A DNA stretch of 64,000 nucleotides from the NCBI GenBank assembly GCA_039962225.1, contig JAMPKV010000003.1:248001-312000 (forward strand), read 5' to 3'. This document shows positions 38,723 to 47,987 of the stretch, piece by piece; within the stretch, counting starts at the first letter, position 1; each line of letters opens with the position of its first letter. Position numbers and translations under genes: made by a program. The notes under the pieces were generated by a model. It worked only from the letters and a program-made list of their open reading frames with translations. It had not been told where the DNA came from and ran no database searches. This DNA is from Microcoleus sp. AS-A8 (lineage in GTDB: Bacteria; Cyanobacteriota; Cyanobacteriia; Cyanobacteriales; Coleofasciculaceae).

Positions 38723-41700
38723 ATGCACCGTATCGCCGCAACGCCAGGAGGGTGGAACCCTCAAGCAGAAGGCGTCATTTTCATTGAACAGTCAGCAGCA
38801 CCTATCGTTTTCCTTACAGCAGCGGACACAGATATTCAGACTCTGGCAGCATCAACATCTCAATTACCAGTGGGTTTCCCTGGACTACGGGTGGTCAATC
38901 TGTTGCAGTTGCAGCAGCAACTCACGATTGATACCTATGCAGAAAATGTCTTAGCGTCTGCTCAGATCATTATTTTACGGATCTTGGGGGGACGTGCCTA
39001 CTGGTCTTATGGATTAGAAGTGGTGCTAGACACGGTGCAGCAAACGGGTGCTGCCTTGGTCGTACTGCCTGGAGATGACCGCCCCGATCCCGATCTCATG
39101 AGTCACTCTACAGTATCACTGGCAACTGTTAATCAGGTCTGGCGATATCTCACGGAAGGGGGTGTGGAGAATTTTGTGAATGCCCTTAAATTTGTTGCGG
39201 ATGTCTGTCTGGAGCAAACTTACCATCCACCAGCGCCAAAACCTGTGCCTCGTGTTGGGCTTTATCAGGAGTCAGAGGTCAGGAGTCAGGAGCAAAGCAC
39301 AAAGGCCAAAGTTGGGATTCTGTTCTACCGTGCTCATTACTTGGCGGGAAATACCACACCCATTGATGCACTTTGTCAAGCTTTAGCCAAGCGACAGTTG
39401 GAACCTGTACCTATATTTGTCTCTTCGTTACGTGACCCGGATGTGCAAGCGGAATTGTTGACGTATTTTCAGCCGCAAGAGGGTTCTGGAATTGAACTGT
39501 TACTTAATACAACCAGTTTTTCTCTAGCGAAATTGGACGCGGAAACCCCTCAGTTGGAGTTGTGGAAGCGTCTGGATGTGCCAGTGTTGCAGGTTATCCT
39601 CAGTAGCGGCACGGTAGAACAATGGGATTCTCAGTTTCAGGGACTTACAGCCCGTGATACGGCGATGAATGTGGCGCTGCCAGAGGTGGATGGGCGTATC
39701 ATCAGCCGTGCGGTTTCGTTTAAGTCGGTGCAATCCTGGAACCCTGATTTGGAAACGGATGTGGTGGTTTATGAGCCAGTGCCTTGTCGGATTAATTTTG
39801 TCACTGATTTAGCAGCGAGTTGGGTACGATTGCGGCAAACTCCACCGGCTGAACGACGCATTGCTCTGATTTTGGCAAATTACCCGAATCGCGATGGACG
39901 CCTTGCTAATGGTGTGGGATTGGATACGCCTGCTAGCTGTGTGGAGATTCTGAAGGGGTTGCAGCAGGCTGGTTATCGGGTTGAGGATGTTCCGGAAACG
40001 GGGGAGGAGTTGATTGGGCGGCTGACGGCTGGGGTGACGAATGACCCGGAAGGGCGGGATTTTCGGTTGGTTAGGCAGGAGTTGTCTTGGGAAGAGTATG
40101 GGGGGTATTTTCAGGGGTTGCCTCCGGAGGTTCAGAGGGGTATTGGTGAGCGATGGGGGTTTGTGGGTGAAACGAACCACAGAGGCGCAGAGAACGCGGA
40201 GGAGGAGGGGAAGAGAGGGGATGGCTGTTCGGCGTTTGCAATTTCAGGGATTGAGTTGGGGAATGTGTTTGTTGGGATTCAGCCGTCGCGTGGGTATGAT
40301 GTTGACCCTAGTTTGAATTATCATGCGCCGGATTTGGAGCCGACTCATGCTTATCTGGCGTTTTATTATTGGCTGCGGCAGCATTTTGGGATGCAGGCGG
40401 TGGTGCATGTGGGGAAGCATGGAAATTTGGAGTGGTTGCCGGGTAAGAGTGTGGCGCTGTCGGGTAAGTGTTATCCAGAGGTGGCGTTGGGGGCAATGCC
40501 TCATTTATATCCCTTTATTGTGAATGATCCGGGTGAGGGGTCTCAGGCAAAGCGTCGTTCGCAAGCGGTGATTATTGACCACTTGACACCGCCGATGACT
40601 CGTGCACAGTTGTATGGCCCGTTGCAAAAGTTGGAAGGATTGATGGATGAGTATTATGAGGCGCAAAGTTTAGATCCTAAGCGATTGGGTGTGATTAGCG
40701 ATCGCATTACCCAACTCATCCTCCAAGAAAATCTCCACCAAGATTTAGGCATTGAAACCGACGAAATCCAAAACCCAGATTCCAATATCCAAAATCGGAT
40801 TGATGGCTATCTTTGTGAATTGAAGGAAGCCCAAATTAGAGATGGTCTTCATATTTTTGGGCAATGTCCAGATGGGCGTCAATTGCGAGATTTGATTGTA
40901 GCTATTGCCCGTCACCCAGGGAATGACCGCATGGGTTTAACTCGTGCCTTGGCTCAAGATTGGGGATTGGATTTCGACCCACTTACGGCTGATTTATCTT
41001 TGGTTTTGGCGGGATATGCAGAAGATGGAGATAAAAGTCATCAAAGGGTTGGTGACGTGATTGAAGAATTAGAGCAACAAGCTGCTGATTTAGTAGAACA
41101 ACTCATCCAAAATTCGCTCCCCCCCTACCCCCCCATAAAAAGGGGGGATTGCAATGTCCAAAATTCTTGGGGAGAGGCAACAAAACGAGAATTAGAATGG
41201 ATATGCGATCGCCTGCTGCCTTCTTTGCAACAAACTAACCAGGAAATTACCCAACTGTTACGAGGATTGGATGGGCGATATATCGAAAGTGGGCCATCTG
41301 GCGCACCAACACGAGGACGCCCAGAAGTCTTACCCACAGGACGCAACTTTTATTCCGTTGATATTCGTGCGATTCCCACAGAAACAGCTTGGGCTGTGGG
41401 ACGAAAGGCGGCTGAAGTTTTAATTGAGCGCTATACCCAAGAAAATGGTGAATATCCCAAAACTTTAGGACTCTCAGTTTGGGGAACCTCAACCATGCGT
41501 ACTGGCGGTGATGATTTAGCGGAAGCATTAGCCTTATTGGGGGTTCAACCAATTTGGGATTATCCTTCGCGTCGAGTGGTGGATTTTGAAATCCTGCCCG
41601 TGTCAGTCTTGGGGCGTCCCCGTGTGGATGTAACGTTGCGAATTTCTGGCTTTTTCCGCGATGCCTTTCCTAACTTAATTAGTTTATTTGACCAAGCCGT

Positions 41701-42682
41701 TGTAGCTGTTGCCGCTTTGGATGAACCGCCGGAGGATAATCCTTTAGCTGCCCAAGTTCAGCAGGAAGCAGAGATGTGGCTATCCCAGGGGTTGAGTCAG
41801 GAGGAGGCAAATGTGCGATCGCGCTATCGTATCTTTGGCTCTAAACCCGGTGCTTATGGGGCTGGGTTACAAGGTTTAATTGAATCCCAAAATTGGACAG
41901 ATGAGCAAGACATCGCCCGCGCTTATATCAATTGGAGTAGTTACGCCTACACGAGTACCCCCCCTATCCCCTCCTCACTAAAGCTCCGGTTAGCAAGGGG
42001 GGGAACTGGAGAAGTAGCAGTGCCCTCCTCTAATCAGGAACAAGTGGGGAAAATAGCTCCCCCCCTTAATAAGGCGGGGCTGGAGGGGGTAGCCGCACCT
42101 GAAGCCTTTAATCAACGCTTGAAACAGATGCAGATTGTATTGCACAATCAAGATAACCGGGAACATGATTTATTCGATTCTGATGATTATTACCAGTTCC
42201 AAGGTGGTTTAACGGCGGCGGTGCGGGCTTTAACGGGTAAGAATCCCACAATTTATTTTGGCGATCATTCCATTCCCGAAAACCCGAAAGTTCGGCAGTT
42301 ACGAGAAGAAATTGCACGAGTATATCGTTCCCGTGTCGTCAATCCGAAGTGGATTGAAGGGGTAATGCGGCACGGTTACAAAGGTGCTTTTGAAATGTCA
42401 GCCACAGTCGATTACTTATTTGCCTATGATGCCACGACCTATTGTGTAGAAGACCATATGTATCAAGGTGTAGCCGAGGCGTATTTATTCGACCCAAAGG
42501 TGCAGGAATTTATCCAACAAAAGAATCCTTGGGCGCTGCGAGATATGGCTGAACGGTTACTGGAGGCCAATCAACGAGGGTTATGGAAAGAAGTGAAGGG
42601 GGAAGTTTTGGAGAAATTGAGAGCGATCGCACTGCAAGCGGAGGCGGTGATTGAGGGTACTCACGATCAATCATTGAGCTAA
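38723..42682 (+). CDS. cobN: Cobaltochelatase subunit CobN with repeat-derived inserts
   Basis: Large subunit that inserts Co2+ into hydrogenobyrinate diamide in cobalamin synthesis, related to ChlH. Motifs: AQIIILRILGGRAYWSYGLE near residue 75, HVGKHGNLEWLPGKSVALS (about 560), LYPFIVNDPGEG (about 590) and LGLSVWGTSTMRTGGDDLAE (about 920). Five stretches do not look like CobN and match known repeat DNA read in frame: residues ~181-196 (ESEVRSQEQS), ~484-500 (NHRGAENAEEEGKRGD), ~681-693 (QNPDSNIQNR), ~795-815 (LPPYPPIKRGDCNVQ) and ~1079-1126 (PPIPSSLKLRLARGG and following). Total length is thus a little above usual. GAGG precedes the ATG. Confidence 0.93.
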   Translation: MHRIAATPGGWNPQAEGVIFIEQSAAPIVFLTAADTDIQTLAASTSQLPVGFPGLRVVNLLQLQQQLTIDTYAENVLASAQIIILRILGGRAYWSYGLEVVLDTVQQTGAALVVLPGDDRPDPDLMSHSTVSLATVNQVWRYLTEGGVENFVNALKFVADVCLEQTYHPPAPKPVPRVGLYQESEVRSQEQSTKAKVGILFYRAHYLAGNTTPIDALCQALAKRQLEPVPIFVSSLRDPDVQAELLTYFQPQEGSGIELLLNTTSFSLAKLDAETPQLELWKRLDVPVLQVILSSGTVEQWDSQFQGLTARDTAMNVALPEVDGRIISRAVSFKSVQSWNPDLETDVVVYEPVPCRINFVTDLAASWVRLRQTPPAERRIALILANYPNRDGRLANGVGLDTPASCVEILKGLQQAGYRVEDVPETGEELIGRLTAGVTNDPEGRDFRLVRQELSWEEYGGYFQGLPPEVQRGIGERWGFVGETNHRGAENAEEEGKRGDGCSAFAISGIELGNVFVGIQPSRGYDVDPSLNYHAPDLEPTHAYLAFYYWLRQHFGMQAVVHVGKHGNLEWLPGKSVALSGKCYPEVALGAMPHLYPFIVNDPGEGSQAKRRSQAVIIDHLTPPMTRAQLYGPLQKLEGLMDEYYEAQSLDPKRLGVISDRITQLILQENLHQDLGIETDEIQNPDSNIQNRIDGYLCELKEAQIRDGLHIFGQCPDGRQLRDLIVAIARHPGNDRMGLTRALAQDWGLDFDPLTADLSLVLAGYAEDGDKSHQRVGDVIEELEQQAADLVEQLIQNSLPPYPPIKRGDCNVQNSWGEATKRELEWICDRLLPSLQQTNQEITQLLRGLDGRYIESGPSGAPTRGRPEVLPTGRNFYSVDIRAIPTETAWAVGRKAAEVLIERYTQENGEYPKTLGLSVWGTSTMRTGGDDLAEALALLGVQPIWDYPSRRVVDFEILPVSVLGRPRVDVTLRISGFFRDAFPNLISLFDQAVVAVAALDEPPEDNPLAAQVQQEAEMWLSQGLSQEEANVRSRYRIFGSKPGAYGAGLQGLIESQNWTDEQDIARAYINWSSYAYTSTPPIPSSLKLRLARGGTGEVAVPSSNQEQVGKIAPPLNKAGLEGVAAPEAFNQRLKQMQIVLHNQDNREHDLFDSDDYYQFQGGLTAAVRALTGKNPTIYFGDHSIPENPKVRQLREEIARVYRSRVVNPKWIEGVMRHGYKGAFEMSATVDYLFAYDATTYCVEDHMYQGVAEAYLFDPKVQEFIQQKNPWALRDMAERLLEANQRGLWKEVKGEVLEKLRAIALQAEAVIEGTHDQSLS

Positions 42683-42797
42683 TCGGTTGCTTATCCCACA
42701 ACGGTTAGCTAGATTTTGATGGGTTTGGAGTCAGCGTTTTCGCGCTAAAGCGTCCACTACGAACGGGGCGATCGCATCAGCCTCTTTAAGGCTATTC

Positions 42798-43244
42798 TTA
42801 TAACTTTTCAGCTTCTTCACCGATAGCTGAACGGTCAAGTCCCTGTTTAATCCAACTGATACATTCCTGCTCAGATTTGAAAATTTTGGGTGCAGCAACA
42901 TTATTTAAATGCTCAGGCTTATAGTGGTCATAAAAATATTTTCCACCTGTTTCATAGACAATAATTAAATTGTTTTGATACGTATAACGACGTTTAAAGT
43001 AATCATCGCTACTGACAACCTCTGAATTCTTATCGAGATGTTCTTTGGCAACTGTAATACTCCCCTCCCAACTACTCGAATAAATACCCACCGGATTCTC
43101 TGATTTATGCAATTTACTTTTATGTCCTAATTCAGATAGTAATTTATAAGAATAAATAGATTGACTATCAGCTATTCCCAAAACGAAAGGAATAATTAAA
43201 TAACCTTTATAAGAAACTGATTTTTCGTAGAGTAACCGACTCAT
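42798..43244 (-). CDS. Hypothetical protein, 148 aa
   Basis: Unrecognised. The N-terminus (VSYKGYLIIPFVLGIADSQS) suggests a compact alpha/beta protein rather than an export signal, and ISWIKQGLDRSAIGEE closes the chain. Rich in Tyr, Ser and Lys. ATG 43244. The A/T content is somewhat higher than its neighbours. It lies 65 bp from the ferredoxin gene on the same strand, so the two may be one unit. Confidence 0.6.
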   Translation of the reverse strand: MSRLLYEKSVSYKGYLIIPFVLGIADSQSIYSYKLLSELGHKSKLHKSENPVGIYSSSWEGSITVAKEHLDKNSEVVSSDDYFKRRYTYQNNLIIVYETGGKYFYDHYKPEHLNNVAAPKIFKSEQECISWIKQGLDRSAIGEEAEKL

Positions 43245-43308
43245 TTTTAAAATTCTGTCGTGAGGGTTGCAGCTAGGGATACTGATTCAAAATGATGTTT
43301 TTTGAAAA

Positions 43309-43650
43309 TTAATCAGCTTGAGCTGGATTCGTCTTCAAGTAGAGGGATGATTTATAGAGGACTTGTTCTTGATGAGTTTCTAAAGTGCAATCAGACAGAG
43401 GGTAAGCGACGCAGGTGACGGTGTACCCATCGGCTAATTCCGATGGTTGCAGAAACTTTTGTTCGCTTTGATCCACCACACCACTGACTAGTTTGGCGAT
43501 ACATGAGGAACAGGTTCCTTCGCGGCACCCCGCAGGTAAACGAATACCCGCTTCCTCTGCCATATCCAGAATATATTGATCATCGGGTACCGAGATGATG
43601 CGGTCAAGATTGATTGTTGGATTGACTAACCGGACTTGATAAACAGCCAT
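43309..43650 (-). CDS. Plant-type [2Fe-2S] ferredoxin, 113 aa
   Basis: Cluster ligands are Cys42, Cys47, Cys50 and Cys80 in the plant pattern (C-x4-C-x2-C-x29-C; GCREGTCSSC and YTVTC). It is longer than photosynthetic PetF because of a C-terminal extension of ~30 residues (QEQVLYKSSLYLKTNPAQ), and the loop LVSGVVDQSEQKFL differs from PetF. It is therefore probably a minor ferredoxin for a special partner. GGAG lies before ATG 43650. Confidence 0.92.
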   Translation of the reverse strand: MAVYQVRLVNPTINLDRIISVPDDQYILDMAEEAGIRLPAGCREGTCSSCIAKLVSGVVDQSEQKFLQPSELADGYTVTCVAYPLSDCTLETHQEQVLYKSSLYLKTNPAQAD

Positions 43651-43841
43651 CTGTTATTTCTCCATAACTGCTATTCTCTGTTAAGCCAATTTTGCCAGAA
43701 ATCCTCAACTACTCTGTCCATGCTTGCGCTTACTGGAGATTACTCTGAATTGTTTAGATTTTCTCCCTTGACATTTTGAAAGTCTTAGGCAGTAGTGATA
43801 GGCTATGTAACGGAGACTACCAATTACCATCCCCAGGATAG

Positions 43842-44699
43842 ATGACAAATCAAAAGCACATTGAATTACTCGCTCAAGGAGTAAATGTATGGAATGCTTG
43901 GATGGAAAAAAATCATCATTTAATTCCCGATCTCCGAGAAGCCAACCTGAGAGAAGCTCACCTCCGATATGTCAACCTGTGTAGAGCGGATTTATCGGAA
44001 GCAGATTTATTTAATGCCAAGCTCAGCGGAGCCGACCTCACTGGAGCTAACCTCAGTAGAGCGAACCTCTTTTTAGCCGATTTCTCAACAGCCGACCTCA
44101 CTAGAGTGGCTCTCAGTGAAGCCAACCTGACTAGAGCTAACCTGTTTGTCACCAATCTCAGTGAGGCTGATTTGACGGGAGCTAACCTCAAAGAAGCTAA
44201 TCTCAAAGAAGCCAATTTTAGCCATGCCAATCTCAATAGAGCCGACCTCAGTGGCGTCAATCTCCATAGAGCGAACCTCAGTAAAGCCGACCTGAGGAAT
44301 ATCAACCTGAGTGATGCTAACCTGAGTGGTGCCAACCTAGGTAAAGCCAACCTGAGTGGTGCTAACCTGAGTGGTGCTAACCTGAGTGGTGCTAACCTCT
44401 GCGGTGTTAACTTCAAGAGCGCTAACCTCTGTGGTGCTAACTTCAAGAGAGCCAATCTCAGTGGTGCAAGTTTGAGCCATACTCATGCGTTGGGTAGTAA
44501 CTATGAACAGGCAAGACTTACGGGTGCTGAGCTAGAAGATTGGCGTACTAACAGTGACACAAACTTTGATGGTGTGATTTGTGACTATGTTTATTTGAAG
44601 GCACACCATCAAGCTCGTCTCCCGATGACTGGAAAATTTGTCCCAGGAGAGTTCATCAGTTTATTTTCAAGACAAATGAACTATCACTCTGTAAGTTAA
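43842..44699 (+). CDS. Pentapeptide repeat protein, 285 aa
   Basis: Starts with the head HIELLAQGVNVWNAWMEKN, common to a cyanobacterial subgroup, then about 40 A(D/N)LXX repeats (residues ~28-215), including four nearly identical LSGAN units in tandem (DNA 44322-44400). The non-repeat C-terminus (DGVICDYVYLKAHHQARLP, then FVPGEFISLF) is typical of the same subgroup. No signal peptide or membrane anchor. Role unknown. Confidence 0.9.
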   Translation: MTNQKHIELLAQGVNVWNAWMEKNHHLIPDLREANLREAHLRYVNLCRADLSEADLFNAKLSGADLTGANLSRANLFLADFSTADLTRVALSEANLTRANLFVTNLSEADLTGANLKEANLKEANFSHANLNRADLSGVNLHRANLSKADLRNINLSDANLSGANLGKANLSGANLSGANLSGANLCGVNFKSANLCGANFKRANLSGASLSHTHALGSNYEQARLTGAELEDWRTNSDTNFDGVICDYVYLKAHHQARLPMTGKFVPGEFISLFSRQMNYHSVS

Positions 44700-44711
44700 A
44701 GATAAAATAGC

Positions 44712-45371
44712 TTACAAACGTGACGATGATGACGCATGAGTTAAAATCGGTTCCGAGAGCGCCGTCGCTATCGCTTTGAGACATCGATCATCCGTCAACA
44801 TCCAGGAATGCAGGCGAACAGGTACCGTCACCTCTTTCCCCACGGGCATCTGCGAACTATTCGACGGGACAATGATTAAATCGTAAGGCGTCCAGATCAC
44901 GGTAAAGTTCAGGCGTCCCAAAATATTTACAGCATCTCGATTCAAATCCTGTAAAAACGCACTATCTGGACGCATCTGAGTACAGCCAGGACGCCAAGAC
45001 AGATAACCGGCCAAAGTGCCGTTGTTGGGAGCCGATATACTCACGAAGCGCTTGACTCGCTCAATGCCTCCCAATCGTTGTATATAGTATCGCGACACCA
45101 GACCCCCCATGCTGAAGCCAACAATATCGATGGGTTGTGTGGGGCCAAACCTCTGATCCACATAATCAGCCACTTGCTTAGCCAATAGGTCAAGGCAGCC
45201 GTCGCCGTTGTTGGGTATCATGTTGAAGTGATGTACTGACCAACCCAGTCGGCTCAGATAAGGATCCATTTTGCTAAAGACGGCGATTGTGTCGGTAATG
45301 CCGTGAATCAGCAATACAGGGTTGCGTTCGGGTTTTGTACGCCTCGCGTAATCGCTTGCACCATTCATCAT
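44712..45371 (-). CDS. Alpha/beta-hydrolase (lipase/esterase, triacylglycerol-lipase type)
   Basis: The oxyanion-hole motif LLIHGITDT is followed by the nucleophile Ser87 in GFSMGGLVSRYYIQ. The Asp and His of the triad are probably in TPYDLIIV and VRLHSWMLTDD. No export signal, so likely cytoplasmic or thylakoid-side lipid turnover. 219 aa, which is short for a lipase but normal for this LipA/PGAP1-like group. Convergent with the pentapeptide gene, 12 bp apart. Confidence 0.85.
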   Translation of the reverse strand: MMNGASDYARRTKPERNPVLLIHGITDTIAVFSKMDPYLSRLGWSVHHFNMIPNNGDGCLDLLAKQVADYVDQRFGPTQPIDIVGFSMGGLVSRYYIQRLGGIERVKRFVSISAPNNGTLAGYLSWRPGCTQMRPDSAFLQDLNRDAVNILGRLNFTVIWTPYDLIIVPSNSSQMPVGKEVTVPVRLHSWMLTDDRCLKAIATALSEPILTHASSSSRL

Positions 45372-45770
45372 TGCTCAAATAACTCATTTAATCCAAGCTT
45401 AGTCATCTGTTGACCTATGACTGGGCTAATGTGGTACAGCTACCTCAGTGGCCTAGGTTTGGCATCAAAGTATGAGATGATTGTAAATATAGATAAACAA
45501 TGTGAGCCGCTTTCGGCAGCGAAATGTAAACCTGTATACTAGTTACAATCAAATTGTAAAGTTTTACAAAGAAGACCCCACGAGCCTTGCACTGTGTCGC
45601 CGTAAAAATTCATAATTCAATCTGGCAGCAACTTTTGGGAAGCTTCATTTTAGAAGTAGCCACCGGGGATTGGCAGTCGTAATATATAGTCTTGTATCAA
45701 AGATGGCGGAATATTCTTCCATATTTGGCAACTCACATAAATTCATCTAAAAGCGCAGGAGTATCGGTAA
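45372..45770. other. Divergent intergenic region, 399 bp
   Basis: Lies between the lipase and the gene at 45771. It holds the 17-bp dyad at 45543-45559 and a TATACT at 45535-45540. The 45771 gene has AGGAG about 10 bp upstream of its ATG. Confidence 0.4.
45543..45559. promoter_or_regulatory. Operator-like dyad TTACAAT-CAA-ATTGTAA
   Basis: A perfect 7-bp inverted repeat with a 3-bp spacer, directly after a TATACT hexamer and followed by AGTTTTACAAAG. Placement between divergent genes fits a repressor site; no regulator is assigned. Confidence 0.35.
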
Positions 45771-46268
45771 ATGTTTGATTTTATCAAAAACTTGTTCGGC
45801 GGAATCGCTGCATTTTTTAGCGGGCTTTTCAGTGGTAAAAAATCCAAGGACGGTGAGTCAGCTCCTAAGGCTCCTAAGGCGAAAAAATCGAAAGGGTATT
45901 TCTTGGAGCTAGACGACAGTGGCAGCGCTTCATCAGCTCCTGAAGCCAAGAAGCCGGAACCTATGAAAGCGAAGGCGGCGGCTCCCGCCAAACAGGCAGA
46001 ATCGTCTTCTAAATCCGCTGTCGCAACACTCGAACGCCCCAAAACTTCGACCGTTAATGAAGTCCCTTCTGGGAACGAGACCGTAAAGATCCAAGCGCAG
46101 CCTAACCCCCCAGCCCCTGCCACAAATGGCAAAGTTTCACCTCAAGCTGCATCGACGTTTGCTCCTAACTACTTAATGCCCACGCCTACCAATAGTCGGC
46201 GTCGTCCAGGTGCGAACATGGAGATGTTCCGGGATATGGCACGTCAGGTTAAAACACCGAATCGCTAG
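45771..46268 (+). CDS. Conserved cyanobacterial Lys/Ala/Pro-rich protein, 165 aa
   Basis: The N-terminus MFDFIKNLFGGIAAFFSGLF is an amphipathic/hydrophobic helix that could lie on a membrane. A disordered Lys-Ala-Ser-Pro middle follows, with one ordered motif (KGYFLELDDSG), and a conserved C-terminal end SRRRPGANMEMFRDMARQVK. The same start-middle-end layout occurs in proteins of unknown function across cyanobacteria. No catalytic motif. AGGAG upstream. Confidence 0.8.
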   Translation: MFDFIKNLFGGIAAFFSGLFSGKKSKDGESAPKAPKAKKSKGYFLELDDSGSASSAPEAKKPEPMKAKAAAPAKQAESSSKSAVATLERPKTSTVNEVPSGNETVKIQAQPNPPAPATNGKVSPQAASTFAPNYLMPTPTNSRRRPGANMEMFRDMARQVKTPNR

Positions 46269-46281
46269 TACCTCTGGTGTT

Positions 46282-47409
46282 TCATTTTTCCTGAGAAGAA
46301 TTCTTCAGGAAAACCAATCCACTATACAACTGAAATGCTGGGTCCCAAGGCGTCTCTTGTCGACGAAACAAGTCGATATGAGAAGGCAGGTTACCCAGCA
46401 TTTCTCTAAAATCGATCGCGGTTTCGGCAAAGGTTTTGAAATCTGACCCGACTGGAACTTGAGGCAAGTTTTGGTTAAGGAAATCGACTAAGTGATTCCA
46501 GTTGTTTTTGGTAGTTCCTTGTTCGAGCGAAGGCGCTTTTGACTTCCGGCGTTGATCGGCAAGGGGCTTTGGAGAAAGAGCGAGTCCCTGCTGGAACTGA
46601 TAGTTACGAGCGCCTAAACGCAGAATACTCCCTCGTTCCGGTAAATGCAGGTCGCAAAACTGGACGTAATCCAGGGTTTGAGTTTTGCGCTTAAAATTGC
46701 CACGCGCATCCCGATCCACCACTTGGTCAAACAGCGGCAATAGTCCTTCCACTCTTTGAGTGACTTCTGACCAGTCGAAAGTCAGAGAACCCAACTGTCC
46801 CTGCTCGTTTTTGCAAACCACAGTGGGTTGAGAAGATTGGCTCTCTGGGGAAAAATAATGAACGTTAAACACGTTAATTTTTTTGATGTCAGCGATCGCG
46901 GCACAAAAGCAAGGAATTGACGCCTCACGTAGAGATGAAACATAAAAGTTGAGTTCTCCCATCGGCCCCGTGCGATACAATCGCCAGCCGCGCATCGGTA
47001 ACTGTAACCTGGCGCTGTAGGCATCGAGTTGCATGATGTGGGCAAACTTTTGCACCGCTTCCGCTTTCGTTTCAGCCTGGAGCGGTTCCAGTACCAAAAC
47101 CCCCACTTGCCCACTGTTCGGGTCAGCCGTCGCCTCAGCCAGAGCTTGTCGCCGTCGCTCTTTCTCCATAGCTTCTAAGCGCCCCAGCCCCTGACGTGCT
47201 TGAGATATGATTTTAGGATTAGTCGTGCCCCGTAATAACTGCCGATAGACATTTTCAGCCGATTCCTGCTTGCCCGTCGCTTCATACAGTCGTCCGATAT
47301 AAAGCTGAACCCAAAGGTTCTTCGGCTCCTGTTTGACCCACTGCTTGAGTAATCGGGCAGCAGTTCGATAATCTTTACGCTCAAAGGCATCAGCCACTTG
47401 GTCAATCAT
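46282..47409 (-). CDS. TPR-containing protein, 375 aa
   Basis: Two to three tetratricopeptide repeats at residues ~3-80 (RTAARLLKQWVKQEPKNLWV, LYIGRLYEATGKQESAENVY), then a short coiled segment and a ~280-residue region without recognised domain (GWRLYRTGPMGELNFYVSSL; INVFNVHYFS). The second part has the look of a conserved cyanobacterial domain of unknown function. Convergent with the 165-aa gene, 13 bp apart. Confidence 0.8.
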   Translation of the reverse strand: MIDQVADAFERKDYRTAARLLKQWVKQEPKNLWVQLYIGRLYEATGKQESAENVYRQLLRGTTNPKIISQARQGLGRLEAMEKERRRQALAEATADPNSGQVGVLVLEPLQAETKAEAVQKFAHIMQLDAYSARLQLPMRGWRLYRTGPMGELNFYVSSLREASIPCFCAAIADIKKINVFNVHYFSPESQSSQPTVVCKNEQGQLGSLTFDWSEVTQRVEGLLPLFDQVVDRDARGNFKRKTQTLDYVQFCDLHLPERGSILRLGARNYQFQQGLALSPKPLADQRRKSKAPSLEQGTTKNNWNHLVDFLNQNLPQVPVGSDFKTFAETAIDFREMLGNLPSHIDLFRRQETPWDPAFQLYSGLVFLKNSSQEK

Positions 47410-47987
47410 GACGGCTCAGGAGTGGGTAGTCACCGCTTGCTAGTTTTCCTGTTGGGCTAGCGAGTCGAATCTCGCCTCAAGTTTCCGAGGACAGAGGGAG
47501 TCTATACATTCCCTCCCATTGTAGAAGAGGGCTACGGTGATTTTTCAGTCAAAAAACCATTAAGATTTTTTTACAATTTATAAAATTATTTGTAAATTAC
47601 TCTAATCAAGTTAGCTTTTCTTTTCTCCATCGTCTCACTTCAAACGTCTTAAAACGATGTGAATTAAAAGTTTTCTAAAGTTTATGTATCACAGCTATTT
47701 GGGTGCTCATACCCAGTTGCAGTCAAAGATAGCAGGCTTTTTCCCCCGTTCCCCCATCATTGTAGAATCTCCGGCCCCATCCTCGTATGAGGGGAATAAG
47801 GGTTATCGAAACGGATTGGGTATCAGGCGTCCTCTTGGCTCGGAACGTTAGACAGGCCAAACTAGGGTTGAATCCCTTGCTTTTTGGTGAATTCTACTAT
47901 AATTAAAACCATAGACTCACTCTTAACGGCGCAAACAACACTTGCCCGCGAGGACTCTGCCTGCACCCGAACCATCTTCCTGTAACT
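47410..47987. other. Divergent region upstream of the NAD-salvage operon, 578 bp
   Basis: A/T-rich with a TTTACAA/TTGTAAA dyad (47570-47596) and the repeat CCCCATCCTCGTATGAG (47775-47791) followed by GGGGAATAAGGGTTATCG. TATAATTAAAAC at 47899-47910 could be a -10 region or operator for pncB; an NrtR site would be expected here but I cannot define one by eye. Confidence 0.4.

Noticed and set aside
43958-44455. Long antisense frames over pentapeptide, adhesin and other repeat genes
   Set aside because: Periodic codon use on the coding strand keeps other frames open; the repeats explain them.
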